DNA of 64,000 bases from Flagellimonas sp. CMM7 (GTDB lineage Bacteria; Bacteroidota; Bacteroidia; Flavobacteriales; Flavobacteriaceae): positions 1,228,001-1,292,000 of the forward strand of contig NZ_CP090003.1 of the NCBI RefSeq assembly GCF_021390195.1, written 5' to 3'. The notes under the pieces were generated by a model, which saw only the letters and a list, made by a program, of their open reading frames with translations, was not told where the DNA came from and ran no database searches. This document shows, one piece after another, positions 45,266-53,998 of the stretch. The position numbers and the translations under genes are program-made. Position 1 is the first letter of the stretch, and the number at the start of each line of letters is the position of its first letter.

Positions 45266-46461
45266 TACACGTTCTCTTTTTGAAAAACTGCTCTGAACGT
45301 TCTAAGCACTATCCACATGTCAATCAAAAAAGCATGTTTGCTATTGGCGTATTCTACATATTTTACATCCAAACTTTTGCGTTCTTCCGGAGACATTTTG
45401 GAACTTCTACCCCTGGCCTCTACTTGCCAAAGTCCTGTAATTCCAGCTGGTCCGTTAAACCTATCTGTCCATTCATCTGTAGTCAGCACTTCAGCTTCAT
45501 ACAACGGCAAAGGCCTATTGCCCACAATGGACATATCTCCTTTAAGAACATTGATCAATTGTGGCAATTCGTCAATGCTCAACTTTCTTATAATCTTTCC
45601 AACTTTGGTTATTCTAGGGTCGTTATCAAACTTTACAAAAGCACTCTTAGCACTTTCTTTACGTATGCTGTTATGAAGATTTTCGTCCACTTCATCATCA
45701 TCTCCAAAAAGGACTGTTCCTTGTGGTTTATCAGATGCCTGCTCAATGTTTTCTTCATTGGATTGTTCTACATCCTCATGCACATATTGATTTAAATGCT
45801 GAAACTCCTTTAGACGCTTATCAGCATCTGGATACATGGAGCGTAGTTTGTAGAAGTCAAAAATTTTATATCCTGTTCCTACTCTTTTTGAAATGTAGTA
45901 GACCTTGCCTTTGGATTCTAACCTAATAGCGATAATAAATAATATTAGAAACGGAGAACCCAACAATAATGCAAGTCCGGCTACAGAGATATCAAAAGTT
46001 CGTTTCCAAAAACCAATCTTATACTTTTTGTCCGAATCTTTTGGAGGCCCAATTTTCTCTTTTTTTAAGTTGACTTTAAGTTCTTTTAAAAATTGAACTC
46101 TATCTAAGATATTTGTTATGGAAAGTGGTTGTACATAGAAATCATCTATTCCACTTTTAACAGCCTCGGACAAGTCATTTTTGTTTCTATCCTTAGCCAC
46201 TAAAATGAATGGAATGGAGCTACTGTCAGCGAACTTTTCCTTCAAAGTTTTATGAAACTCTATACCAGATTGTCCTGGAATCTGCTTTTCGCAAAGAATG
46301 GCATCCACATTTTCATTTTCTTCCAACCATTTTATTGCCAAAAGGGAATTCTTCGCAATATGGAAATCTACTTTTTGGTCGCAGTCCAGAAATTGGTCCA
46401 CCACTTTTTGATTTGTTCCCACATAAAGAAGACAAAGTTTCTTATCCGATATTACTTCCAT
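45265..46461 (-). CDS. Initiating sugar transferase fused to a degenerate receiver domain
   Basis: 398 residues. Residues 1-120 have receiver topology. The Asp pair is absent (LLYVGTN), the phospho-acceptor is Glu (E58 in ILCEKQIPG), and the Lys is Gln (Q111 in YVQPLS), so phosphorylation is unlikely. Residues 150-398 form a bacterial sugar transferase: helix FWKRTFDISVAGLALLLGSP, KRVGTGYKIFDFYKLRSM, KLSIDELPQLINVLKGDMSIVGNRP and ITGLWQVEARG. An acidic ~55-residue insertion separates the first two from the rest. Such WcaJ/PglC-type enzymes put the first sugar-phosphate on undecaprenyl phosphate. The fused pseudo-receiver suggests protein-level control. It follows a genuine response regulator by 5 nt. 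Confidence 0.9.
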   Translation of the reverse strand: MEVISDKKLCLLYVGTNQKVVDQFLDCDQKVDFHIAKNSLLAIKWLEENENVDAILCEKQIPGQSGIEFHKTLKEKFADSSSIPFILVAKDRNKNDLSEAVKSGIDDFYVQPLSITNILDRVQFLKELKVNLKKEKIGPPKDSDKKYKIGFWKRTFDISVAGLALLLGSPFLILFIIAIRLESKGKVYYISKRVGTGYKIFDFYKLRSMYPDADKRLKEFQHLNQYVHEDVEQSNEENIEQASDKPQGTVLFGDDDEVDENLHNSIRKESAKSAFVKFDNDPRITKVGKIIRKLSIDELPQLINVLKGDMSIVGNRPLPLYEAEVLTTDEWTDRFNGPAGITGLWQVEARGRSSKMSPEERKSLDVKYVEYANSKHAFLIDMWIVLRTFRAVFQKENV

Positions 46462-46466
46462 AATTC

Positions 46467-46832
46467 TTAAGCCCGTATAAGTAGTTTTTCTACCCTGATT
46501 AACAGTTCTTCCGGATTAAATGGCTTTACCAAATAATCATCTGCACCCAATGTTAAACACTGAATACGATCTGCGCTACTGTCTCTACAACTCAATACAA
46601 TAATTGGAATGTCTGCAAAATATCCGCTTTCTTTTACCTTTTGAATAAGTTCAAAACCATCCATGTTTGGCATTTCCAAATCTGTAATAATCAAATCTGG
46701 AATATTCCCTTCTTGCATCCATGACAATGCGGACAAACCATCTTCTTTTGTGGTTACATTGTACGATTGTCCTAAAAACTGCGATACCAATTCGCTTAGC
46801 GATTGTTTATCATCTACTACTAGAATTTTCAT
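46467..46832 (-). CDS. Stand-alone response regulator (CheY-like)
   Basis: 121 residues with one receiver domain and no output domain. All key residues are visible: D7/D8 (LVVDDKQS), phospho-acceptor D51 (LIITDLEMPNMDG), Ser in VLSCRDSS and Lys in LVKPFNPEE. It probably acts by protein contact, and its first position in the polysaccharide transcript, next to a pseudo-receiver transferase, suggests a target there. The conjugate kinase may be one of those encoded at 49418-54037. A shared 16-bp site lies 45 nt upstream. Confidence 0.93.
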   Translation of the reverse strand: MKILVVDDKQSLSELVSQFLGQSYNVTTKEDGLSALSWMQEGNIPDLIITDLEMPNMDGFELIQKVKESGYFADIPIIVLSCRDSSADRIQCLTLGADDYLVKPFNPEELLIRVEKLLIRA

Positions 46833-46876
46833 TGTTTTTCCTTTTTAAGTTTTGTAGTACTTAACATTATTGAAAA

Positions 46877-46892
46877 GTAGGATAAATATTAC
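46877..46892. promoter_or_regulatory. GTAGGA-N7-TAC site upstream of the polysaccharide transcript
   Basis: The plus strand reads GTAGGATAAATATTAC; the coding (minus) strand continues as TCCTACTTTTC, which contains a -7-like TACTTTT. It is the same 16-mer pattern as before rmlB, the LruC gene and the H-NOX gene. The remaining spacer 46893-47121 shows nothing else recognisable. Confidence 0.4.
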
Positions 46893-47121
46893 CCATTAAT
46901 AATTCTATGTTGTAAAACCTAGGCAGCATGTTGTAAGCAGCTGTTTATTGGTAGTAACATTTTACCAAGCAATAGCCAGTTAGGTTCTAAAAAAAGTTGC
47001 TGTTTTTAAGGCTTTTAAGCACAAAAGCCCATGACCAAATTATATTGGTTAAATGTGAAGTGAGAAATTAAAAAAGAAGAAGTGATTTAGAAAGAAAAAA
47101 ACTGAAGCAGTACTCTTAAAC

Positions 47122-47967
47122 CTATTGTGCAACTTCCTCTGTAATTAATTCTTTATAGGTTTCTTCCATTGATTTTTTAGCAGGCATAAACCTTTCATTG
47201 CAAAATGGAAATGGTTTTGCAGGGTCTCTTTTTGGGGGCAAAGCTGTATACACATCAATGGGTATATATTTGAATTTTCCAACATTATAGAGTTTAATCG
47301 CCAACATGCCATCATCACATCCAGATACAGCTTTTAGATCCGTTTCATAACCAATAGGAAGAATGGAATCTCTGCGGACGGCCATACAAACTGCTCTTAT
47401 GTGTTTAATTTTTGTGGTAAAATCCTGTGACAGCTTCCACCTGAAATAAATGTTTTTTAGTTTGTTCCGAAACTTCATTTTGGAAGAGAGTTGAAAATCA
47501 TCTTCGTAACTTTTTGAAACAGAATAGCAAAGTACAAGGTCTTTGTCCACAAAAAAAGGAAGAGCCATTTTATCTACATAGTATGGATCATATATAGAAT
47601 CTGGATCCATGGTACATATGATTTGCCCCTTCGCCTCTTCTAATCCTCTTTGTCTTGCATAGGTTATTCCTTGCTGTTTTTCACTAACAACTTTGGCCCC
47701 CAATTGTTCAAGAATTGACAAACTTTCATCATCCGCATTATTTTCCACAAAAATGACTTCATAAGGAATAATAGTCTTAAGATTGGCTAAGGAGTATATA
47801 TGTGCAACCAAAGTTTCCTTTGCTCGGTAGATTGGTATAATCAGACTTACCGTTGGCTTTTTAACAGCACCCAACAGTTCAAAATACACAGTCAACTTAG
47901 TAAAGTCATCATCATTCAAGCTTTTTGGTGTTGCTCCAAAGTAAGGTTTATAGGCAGTAACTTTCAT
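47122..47967 (-). CDS. Family 2 glycosyltransferase
   Basis: 281 residues. VSLIIPIYRAKETLVAHIYSL, EVIFVENNADDESL and IICTMDPDSIYDPYYVD mark a GT-A domain with metal-binding Asp. AVSGCDDGMLAIKLYNVG supplies later acidic residues. The first ~35 residues form an extra N-terminal segment containing PYFGATPKSLNDDDFTKL. No membrane helix is present. It sits between the STAS gene (27 nt upstream) and the polysaccharide locus, so it probably belongs to the signalling-linked transcript while acting on the same polymer. Confidence 0.85.
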   Translation of the reverse strand: MKVTAYKPYFGATPKSLNDDDFTKLTVYFELLGAVKKPTVSLIIPIYRAKETLVAHIYSLANLKTIIPYEVIFVENNADDESLSILEQLGAKVVSEKQQGITYARQRGLEEAKGQIICTMDPDSIYDPYYVDKMALPFFVDKDLVLCYSVSKSYEDDFQLSSKMKFRNKLKNIYFRWKLSQDFTTKIKHIRAVCMAVRRDSILPIGYETDLKAVSGCDDGMLAIKLYNVGKFKYIPIDVYTALPPKRDPAKPFPFCNERFMPAKKSMEETYKELITEEVAQ

Positions 47968-47994
47968 TTTTTTAACTCCTTTTGGTTACAAAGA

Positions 47995-48297
47995 TCAGAC
48001 ACGGTCAGAACTGAGAATGTAATTGGTTTTGGTAGTATTCATGATTTCTGAAATACTCCTGTTCTGTCTTCCAATTAAAGAGATCACCTTATTTTGTTTT
48101 ACAGATTTTTGATAAAGTTTTTCAAAAAAATGGGCAGCCGCAGAATCTAACATGGTTACTTTTTCTAAGCTAATCACAACGTTTTCATTTCGCTCCAAGA
48201 TGGAATCAAAATATGAATTCAAAGCACCCACATGTTGTATGGATACTTTTCCTAATATTTCAAAAATCCCTCGGTTCTCCCTTATTTCTAATGACAT
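47995..48297 (-). CDS. STAS-domain protein (anti-sigma-factor-antagonist-like)
   Basis: 100 residues, a minimal STAS domain. The strand-helix start ENRGIFEILGKVSIQHVGALNSYF and the phosphoacceptor region SLEKVTMLDSAAAHFF (Asp-Ser) fit the SpoIIAA-like pattern; Ser58-59 is the presumed phosphorylation position. No anti-sigma kinase is seen nearby, so partner and output are unknown. It lies 27 nt upstream of a glycosyltransferase gene and 107 nt downstream of the LytTR regulator gene, so it may be read with either. Confidence 0.8.
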   Translation of the reverse strand: MSLEIRENRGIFEILGKVSIQHVGALNSYFDSILERNENVVISLEKVTMLDSAAAHFFEKLYQKSVKQNKVISLIGRQNRSISEIMNTTKTNYILSSDRV

Positions 48298-48404
48298 ATG
48301 CTAAAAGATTTAACTATTAAACTCCAACCTATTTAACATTTTCAAAAAGCGTCTATAGTAGTAACGCAAAATGATTCATAAATTGTAGTATTTTTCTTTC
48401 TTTT

Positions 48405-49115
48405 TTATAAAAGATTCAATCGTTGCATTAACTCTGGCCTGTTAGATCTACTAATTGGAACAACACTTCTTTCTATTAAAACACTATTATCTTGTATGTC
48501 GATTATTTGAGTAAAGTTTATAATAAACGAACGATGAATTTGGAGAAACCTGCACTCTGGCAACTTTTCTTTTATTTTCTTAAGTGTTGAGTGCACTCTG
48601 TACCTTTTATTCTGTGTTTGTATCTCTATATAATCTCCTTTTGCTTCTATTAGCAGGATATCCTTGAACTTTAGTTTTATCAATCTCCTGTCTATATTGA
48701 TATAAAGGTCTTCATCCTCATTCTGGGCTGCACTTATTTCTGTGGATTCATTTGATACTTCACTAAATGTATTTTCAAGTTTGGATGCGCATTTTTGAAA
48801 ACGTTCAGAAGAAATTGGCTTAACCAGATAATCCACTATAAATTCATATTCATAGGCCTCTATGGCAAAATCTTTATCCGATGTGGTCAACACAATTTTT
48901 GGCGGGTTGCTCACTGTTTCTATAAAATCAATCCCGGAAAGCTTGGGCATATGAATATCCAAAAAAATTAAATCTACTTGGGTATGTTTTATAAACTTAA
49001 GCGCTTCCAATGCATTTGGAAACTCTGCCACTAACTCCATATCTGGAATGGTTTTACAAAGTTCTTCCATAATGGCTCTTGCACTTGCCTCATCATCAAC
49101 AATTATACACCTCAT
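48405..49115 (-). CDS. LytTR-family response regulator
   Basis: 236 residues. The receiver domain has acidic pocket VDDE, phospho-acceptor D53 (LIFLDIHMPKLSG) and Lys in YLVKPISSERF. The C-terminal LytTR DNA-binding domain (about 130-236) contains LLIEAKGDYIEIQTQNKRYRVH, LPECRFLQIHRSFIINFTQI and the terminal VVPISRSNRPEL. It is a transcriptional regulator and the only DNA-binding output in the sensing cluster, so it is a candidate regulator of the polysaccharide operons. It follows the Hpt gene by 1 nt. Confidence 0.94.
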   Translation of the reverse strand: MRCIIVDDEASARAIMEELCKTIPDMELVAEFPNALEALKFIKHTQVDLIFLDIHMPKLSGIDFIETVSNPPKIVLTTSDKDFAIEAYEYEFIVDYLVKPISSERFQKCASKLENTFSEVSNESTEISAAQNEDEDLYINIDRRLIKLKFKDILLIEAKGDYIEIQTQNKRYRVHSTLKKIKEKLPECRFLQIHRSFIINFTQIIDIQDNSVLIERSVVPISRSNRPELMQRLNLL

Positions 49116-49116
49116 C

Positions 49117-49440
49117 TTAAGCTATCTTTAAAATAAATTCCTCAACGGATTTTAAAATATCATTAAACTCCTCTTTGAGCTTTATATCACCATACTTTAG
49201 GTCTTCTTCATATTTAACAGCAAGCTTATACCCATTATTAAGTCCAAGAATACCTAGTTTGTGTTTTATCTTATGCACAACCTTTGCTGCTTCTTCAAAG
49301 CTATCACGCTCTAAATTTTCTACATATTCGCTTTTCTCCTTTGGAAATTCCGTCTGGATAATCGTTAAGAATTTCTTTTCAAATTCCTCATTCCCACCTG
49401 AAATTTCCTTTATATAATCAAGATTTGGTTTCTCTGTCAT
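49117..49440 (-). CDS. Histidine phosphotransfer (Hpt) domain protein
   Basis: 107 residues. The helical bundle carries the phosphorylatable His56 in AAKVVHKIKHKLGILGL (H-x-x-K-H), matching the Hpt motif. It should shuttle phosphate between kinases and regulators in the cytoplasm. Its start lies inside the upstream kinase gene (23-nt overlap), and the LytTR regulator gene follows by 1 nt, giving a kinase-Hpt-regulator relay order. Confidence 0.88.
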   Translation of the reverse strand: MTEKPNLDYIKEISGGNEEFEKKFLTIIQTEFPKEKSEYVENLERDSFEEAAKVVHKIKHKLGILGLNNGYKLAVKYEEDLKYGDIKLKEEFNDILKSVEEFILKIA

Positions 49441-50491
49441 TATGGTTATTTTTTATTGTAAAAAAGAAAGTTGTACCCATACCTTCTCCAGAAGAGAGCC
49501 AGATATCGCCTTTATAATAATTTATAATTTTCTTTACCAGCGCAAGGCCTATTCCTGTAGCTTCCGAGTTATTTTCAAGTTTTTTAAACATATCGAAAAT
49601 ACCTGCTTGCAAGTGTTTGGGAATTCCCTTCCCATTATCTGTTACACTAAATAGCCAACCGTCCTTTTCTTCTTTTACGTCTACAATCACTTGTCCATAT
49701 CTTCTATCCTCAGTGGCTGTAATTGCGTTGGTAATAAGATTTTTGAACAGTTGCTCCAAACGGTATTTACCGGTATATATTTTAGGTAATTTTTTGCTCT
49801 TTTTTATCTTGACGTTTTCGGGAACAAATACAGTTTGCCGTATTTCATCTATCAACAAATTAATATCTATCATTATGGCACTTTCTTGAATAGAGTCTAT
49901 TGTTGAATGCCGAAGAATCCCATCAATTAAACCATCCATTTTAGAAAGGTTTTGAAAAATAAGCTGTACGTTTTCCTTGTTTTGTTCTTTAAATCCTTCC
50001 TGTCCATCTTCGAACACCCAACTCACTAAAGAATGCACATTTCTTATTGGCGATTTTAAATCATGGGATACCATATGCGCATAGTTGTTCAATGACTCAT
50101 TCTGCTGTTCCAGGTTTTTCAGGAGCATGTCTTTTTCCGCTGTTATCTCTACAAGTTTATGTGCCTGCTTTTCTATATCCTCAACTAATTTTTGTGGATT
50201 AAAATCCAGTACACCATTTATACGATCACTTGTTTTGTGTTGCATTGAGGCAACGGCCTTACTTAACGCATCCAATACTTTTCGTTGACTTTCTGCTTCT
50301 TTATGCAACCTTTGATTGGCCTGATACAATTCTTCTGAGCTCAAAGACGTGGCCCTCTGAATCATTTTTAACTTTTCATCAAAGTCTGAATATGATCTGC
50401 TAATGGAATTAAAGAACGTCTCTATTTCCGGGTGCTCTATGAACTCCTTAGGAAAAAATTTCTTTATTTGTCTTTTAAGCAGAGAATGCAT
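49418..50491 (-). CDS. Cytoplasmic sensor histidine kinase
   Basis: 357 residues. The N-terminal ~130 residues are helical and coiled-coil, without membrane segments or a recognisable PAS domain. They begin HSLLKRQIKKFFPKEF and resemble kinases that take input from a separate sensor protein. HisKA has H143 in MVSHDLKSPIRNVHSL. HATPase motifs are NLITNAITA, VTDNGKGIP and ATGIGLALVKKI. It abuts the FIST gene with no spacer, which suggests the FIST protein is its sensor. It overlaps the Hpt gene by 23 nt. Confidence 0.92.
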   Translation of the reverse strand: MHSLLKRQIKKFFPKEFIEHPEIETFFNSISRSYSDFDEKLKMIQRATSLSSEELYQANQRLHKEAESQRKVLDALSKAVASMQHKTSDRINGVLDFNPQKLVEDIEKQAHKLVEITAEKDMLLKNLEQQNESLNNYAHMVSHDLKSPIRNVHSLVSWVFEDGQEGFKEQNKENVQLIFQNLSKMDGLIDGILRHSTIDSIQESAIMIDINLLIDEIRQTVFVPENVKIKKSKKLPKIYTGKYRLEQLFKNLITNAITATEDRRYGQVIVDVKEEKDGWLFSVTDNGKGIPKHLQAGIFDMFKKLENNSEATGIGLALVKKIINYYKGDIWLSSGEGMGTTFFFTIKNNHNDRETKS

Positions 50492-51619
50492 TTATTCGCT
50501 CAGTAATGTTAGGGTCATGGTTTGGTTGTGCAATTGGCACTCATTTTTTCCTGCAAATGGCGCCATCTCTCCATAGGAGTAAAATCCTGTGATTTTTGCT
50601 TGGTCCCCTACAATTTCAGCAACTTCTTCAATTTCATCTTCGGTTCTTTGATCGAGCACTAATTTTCTACCCACGCAACTTACCAATATGGCCAATTCTG
50701 GTTTGCTCTTTCTATCTCTCATGGCCAAGACCGCAGCGTTTGAAGCTCCTTCTGCTATATCGTCCACTGTGGACATCATCAATTGTACTTTAGCGTTCAT
50801 TGGCACATCACCGGCCAGAATCATTGAGTTTTCTGCTTCGTCTATATTAAGAATAGTGCGCACCAATGGTTCGGATTCATCATTCTGTTGAACAGTCAAT
50901 GGATACAAAAGGGCTGCTTTTGGTAGCTCATCGGCCTTATCTCCTAAATACATTTTATAAAGATCCAGTGCTGGTTTTCCATCAATCTCAAAAAGTATGT
51001 TTCCTTCAGATTTGGTAATAGTTCTCTCAGGACCAAATGGTGTCCATCCTCCAAAATTTGCATAAGAGACTTCAAAGTCTCCGCCATAAAAACCGATGGC
51101 CACTACTTCACCTTGCTTTGGGTTTTCATTGTAAGAAGTCAATGTTTTTTCAAACCGAGCTCCATCACCACATAATCCTCCAGTAATGGAGGCATTAAAC
51201 CCTTCTACAGATTCCAAACCTTCAATTAAATCGCTTCCATTTACAAAACTTCCATCGGAAACAATAAACATGTGCTTAAGCTGATTTTGGTCAAATTTAT
51301 TTGAAATAGCCAAACCCAATTTCTCAATATTCTCATGGTTTGACACGTTTTCACTTACTATATTAAAGCGAGTTTTTTCAAACTCTATAGCTGTTAATGT
51401 TATGCTTTCTTCATACACATTGGTTTCCATAATCTCTCCGGAAGTAGACCCAAAAACAAGATGTCCTTTGGGGTAGAGTTCCTTTACTTCATTGAACAAA
51501 TCTTTGGATTCCAATAAATATCTATCTCCAAATATTAAAACCAATGGCTCTTTTAAGGGTTGGTTTTCACTAAACTCCCATGACCCTCCTTTTAATCTTT
51601 TTGCTTGATTTATTTTCAT
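50492..51619 (-). CDS. FIST-domain sensor protein (NosP family candidate)
   Basis: 375 residues. The FIST_N part (about 25-215) includes LVLIFGDRYLLESKDLFNEV, GHLVFGSTSGEIM and GGLCGDGARFEKT. FIST_C (about 220-365) has LDLYKMYLGDKADELPKAALLYPL and the end GFYSYGEMAPFAGKNECQLHNQTMTL, the family hallmark. FIST proteins are small-ligand sensors; some (NosP) bind haem and sense nitric oxide through a co-encoded kinase. Here the gene is flanked by kinase genes at 0 and 12 nt and lies near an H-NOX gene. Haem binding is not shown by sequence alone. Confidence 0.88.
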   Translation of the reverse strand: MKINQAKRLKGGSWEFSENQPLKEPLVLIFGDRYLLESKDLFNEVKELYPKGHLVFGSTSGEIMETNVYEESITLTAIEFEKTRFNIVSENVSNHENIEKLGLAISNKFDQNQLKHMFIVSDGSFVNGSDLIEGLESVEGFNASITGGLCGDGARFEKTLTSYNENPKQGEVVAIGFYGGDFEVSYANFGGWTPFGPERTITKSEGNILFEIDGKPALDLYKMYLGDKADELPKAALLYPLTVQQNDESEPLVRTILNIDEAENSMILAGDVPMNAKVQLMMSTVDDIAEGASNAAVLAMRDRKSKPELAILVSCVGRKLVLDQRTEDEIEEVAEIVGDQAKITGFYSYGEMAPFAGKNECQLHNQTMTLTLLSE

Positions 51620-51631
51620 TGCTTTTTGTTT

Positions 51632-53998
51632 TTATACATCTTTTTTAAGTGAAAAATAAAATGTAGTTCCTACTCCTATTTCACTTTCTAACCAGACTTT
51701 CCCCTCATACCTATCAATAATTTTTTTAACTATTGAAAGTCCAATTCCTGTAGAGCGTTCATTGCTCCCTATAGATTGGAAAATCTGGAAGATTTTTTCA
51801 TGATATTCTTTTGGTATTCCTACTCCATTATCTTTTACGCTAAATTCCCAATGTGCGGAGCGCTCTTTGTAATCTATCTCTACCAACCCGTCCGGTTTAT
51901 CAATATTTACAACCGCATTGCTCAAAAAGTTTTGGAACAACTGGTGTATCTTGGTTTTATCAGCTTTGATTAACGGTAGCTTCTTTTTGGTTTTTATGAT
52001 GACATTTTCTGGGATATAAATGATTTCTTTAATCTCATGAATCACCTCATTTACGTCAACTTCCGTGTGATCCAAAACATCATTGTTAACGGTGGAATAT
52101 TTTAGAATTCCACTAATTAGTTTGTCCATTCCCTCAATTTTCTCCTGCATCATCTTTAAATTATAAAGGCCATTTTCATCCAAAGAATCTTTATAATCAT
52201 CATAAAGCCATGTAGCCAAAGCACTTACACTTCTTAAAGGCGACTTTAAATCATGTGAAACTATATGGGCATATTCCTGTAATCCTTTGTTACTTGTTTC
52301 GAGTTCCTGTAAAAGGTTTTCTTTTTGAAGTTCAAGGTGTTTCTGGGAAGTAATATCCAGATGAATTCCTATAGATCCAATCACATTTCCTGCATCATCA
52401 AATCTTGGAGCACCACTGACCAACCAAAACCGCTTTTCTCCGTTGGCAATTTTTACAGCCACCTCATAAGAATCCGAAATTCCTTCTTCTTCTTTCTGGT
52501 TTTGTTGCTTCAGATCATCTGTTTCATCACTAATAATAGGAATAGCTTCATAGACATTTTTTCCAATTAATTCATTGGCAGAATACCCTACCATATCACT
52601 AAAACTCTGATTGATCATTAAAATATTGCCATCGCTACCCACCTCAACAAGACCAAGATTCATATTTGCAATAATGCTCCCGTACTTTTCCTTTTGAATC
52701 TCCAAATTCTTTCGGTAGTTCTTCCGTAAAGTCACATCATTATAGCTCCATAAATGACCTTGATACTCTCCATTGCTGAACAAAGGAATATAGTCTCGCT
52801 CAAATGTTCTACCATCCAAGAGTTCCATTTCATCTGCCGTAACCACTTCTCTTTGACCAATAACATCATCTATTCTTCTTAGAGCCGAATCTGGTTCTAA
52901 GAACATGTCTTTGTATTTGTGGGTGGATTGTTCGCTATTTATTCCTTTAAGTACATCTGGGGAAACGGCAATTCCAAAAAGGTCGCAAAATTTTTGATTG
53001 GCCAAGACAATTTTCCTTTCCTGATCTTCCAATAGAATACCTGTCTGAAGGTTTTTTATCAAGGTTGTCATCCGTTCTTCCGATGCTCTAAGTTTTTCAT
53101 CAGAAATTTTTTCCTGTGTAATGTCCTCTATCATTGCAACATTATACTCAACATCTCCTTTTCCATCTAACAGAGAACTCATAGATGTTTTTCCATATAA
53201 GGTGTCACCGTTCTTTTTGCGGAATTTGCGAATTATAGAGAATTTCTTGGTGTCGTTTTCTAAGCTCTTTTGCAAAAGATCATCATACAAATTGCTGTCC
53301 TCTAAAGAAGAAATCTCATCCAATGATAATTTTTTAAGTTCAACTTCAGAATACCCCAACAGTTCAATAAAGGACTTATTTGCCTTTATTATTTTATTCT
53401 TCACAATCAATAAAATTCCCAAAGAGGAATTTTCCACAATAATATCTTGCTGCCTTTTTTGTTTCTCTAAAAGTTGTTTTATCTCAATCTCTTGGGTGAT
53501 GTCCCTTATCACTCCTTGTGCGGCTATAGGGCTTCCACTTTCATTATAAATGAGACTTGCATTTATGTTTACATATTTTTCTTCCTGATTTTTTGTGATA
53601 ATCTTTGCTGAATAATTTTTAAGAACACCCACTTGCAACAAGGTCTGAAACGATTCTGCCGTGTATTCTAAATAGTCTTGATGTACTATGTCTGAAAGAC
53701 AGATTTTTTCTTTTGTATGATCATATCCCAAAAACTCCTTGGCAGAGGTATTCATATTGATCACGTTAGACATTAAATCCATGACCACATAAGGATCAAT
53801 AATGTTAACGAAAGCATTATCTATGGCAGTTCCACCGTCATTCAATAAGGTTTCTAGGCGGCCATTTGCTTCTCTAAGGTGCAAAGAAGCATCATAGAGC
53901 TCCTTTGCTTTATTTTCCAGCAAACTCTCAGCAGTCTTACGGGCCTTTTTCTCCCGTAACAAAGCTCTTTTTAAAATGGAAACTTCATTGTTATCCAT
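51632..53998 (-). CDS. Multi-PAS sensor histidine kinase
   Basis: About 788 residues from the ATG at 53998, which overlaps the H-NOX stop by 8 nt; an upstream ATG at 54037 would overlap by 47. A short N-terminal coiled-coil precedes four PAS-type domains (roughly 60-180, 185-305, 310-425, 430-555; for example INMNTSAKEFLGYD, KIIKANKSFIELLGYSEVELKK, MINQSFSDMVGYSANELIGKN). The kinase core has IVSHDLKSPLRSVSAL, NFLSNAVVN, VKDNGVGIP and STGIGLSIVKKI. No membrane helix is present. Coupling to H-NOX suggests it is the H-NOX-regulated kinase, with additional PAS inputs. Confidence 0.93.
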   Translation of the reverse strand: MDNNEVSILKRALLREKKARKTAESLLENKAKELYDASLHLREANGRLETLLNDGGTAIDNAFVNIIDPYVVMDLMSNVINMNTSAKEFLGYDHTKEKICLSDIVHQDYLEYTAESFQTLLQVGVLKNYSAKIITKNQEEKYVNINASLIYNESGSPIAAQGVIRDITQEIEIKQLLEKQKRQQDIIVENSSLGILLIVKNKIIKANKSFIELLGYSEVELKKLSLDEISSLEDSNLYDDLLQKSLENDTKKFSIIRKFRKKNGDTLYGKTSMSSLLDGKGDVEYNVAMIEDITQEKISDEKLRASEERMTTLIKNLQTGILLEDQERKIVLANQKFCDLFGIAVSPDVLKGINSEQSTHKYKDMFLEPDSALRRIDDVIGQREVVTADEMELLDGRTFERDYIPLFSNGEYQGHLWSYNDVTLRKNYRKNLEIQKEKYGSIIANMNLGLVEVGSDGNILMINQSFSDMVGYSANELIGKNVYEAIPIISDETDDLKQQNQKEEEGISDSYEVAVKIANGEKRFWLVSGAPRFDDAGNVIGSIGIHLDITSQKHLELQKENLLQELETSNKGLQEYAHIVSHDLKSPLRSVSALATWLYDDYKDSLDENGLYNLKMMQEKIEGMDKLISGILKYSTVNNDVLDHTEVDVNEVIHEIKEIIYIPENVIIKTKKKLPLIKADKTKIHQLFQNFLSNAVVNIDKPDGLVEIDYKERSAHWEFSVKDNGVGIPKEYHEKIFQIFQSIGSNERSTGIGLSIVKKIIDRYEGKVWLESEIGVGTTFYFSLKKDV

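Noticed and set aside
45280..45795. 171-residue plus-strand frame antisense to the initiating transferase.
   Set aside because: The minus-strand protein carries all sugar-transferase motifs here; the antisense frame has none.
53121..53549. 142-residue plus-strand frame antisense to the multi-PAS kinase.
   Set aside because: Low-complexity Ser/Phe-rich translation typical of antisense frames.
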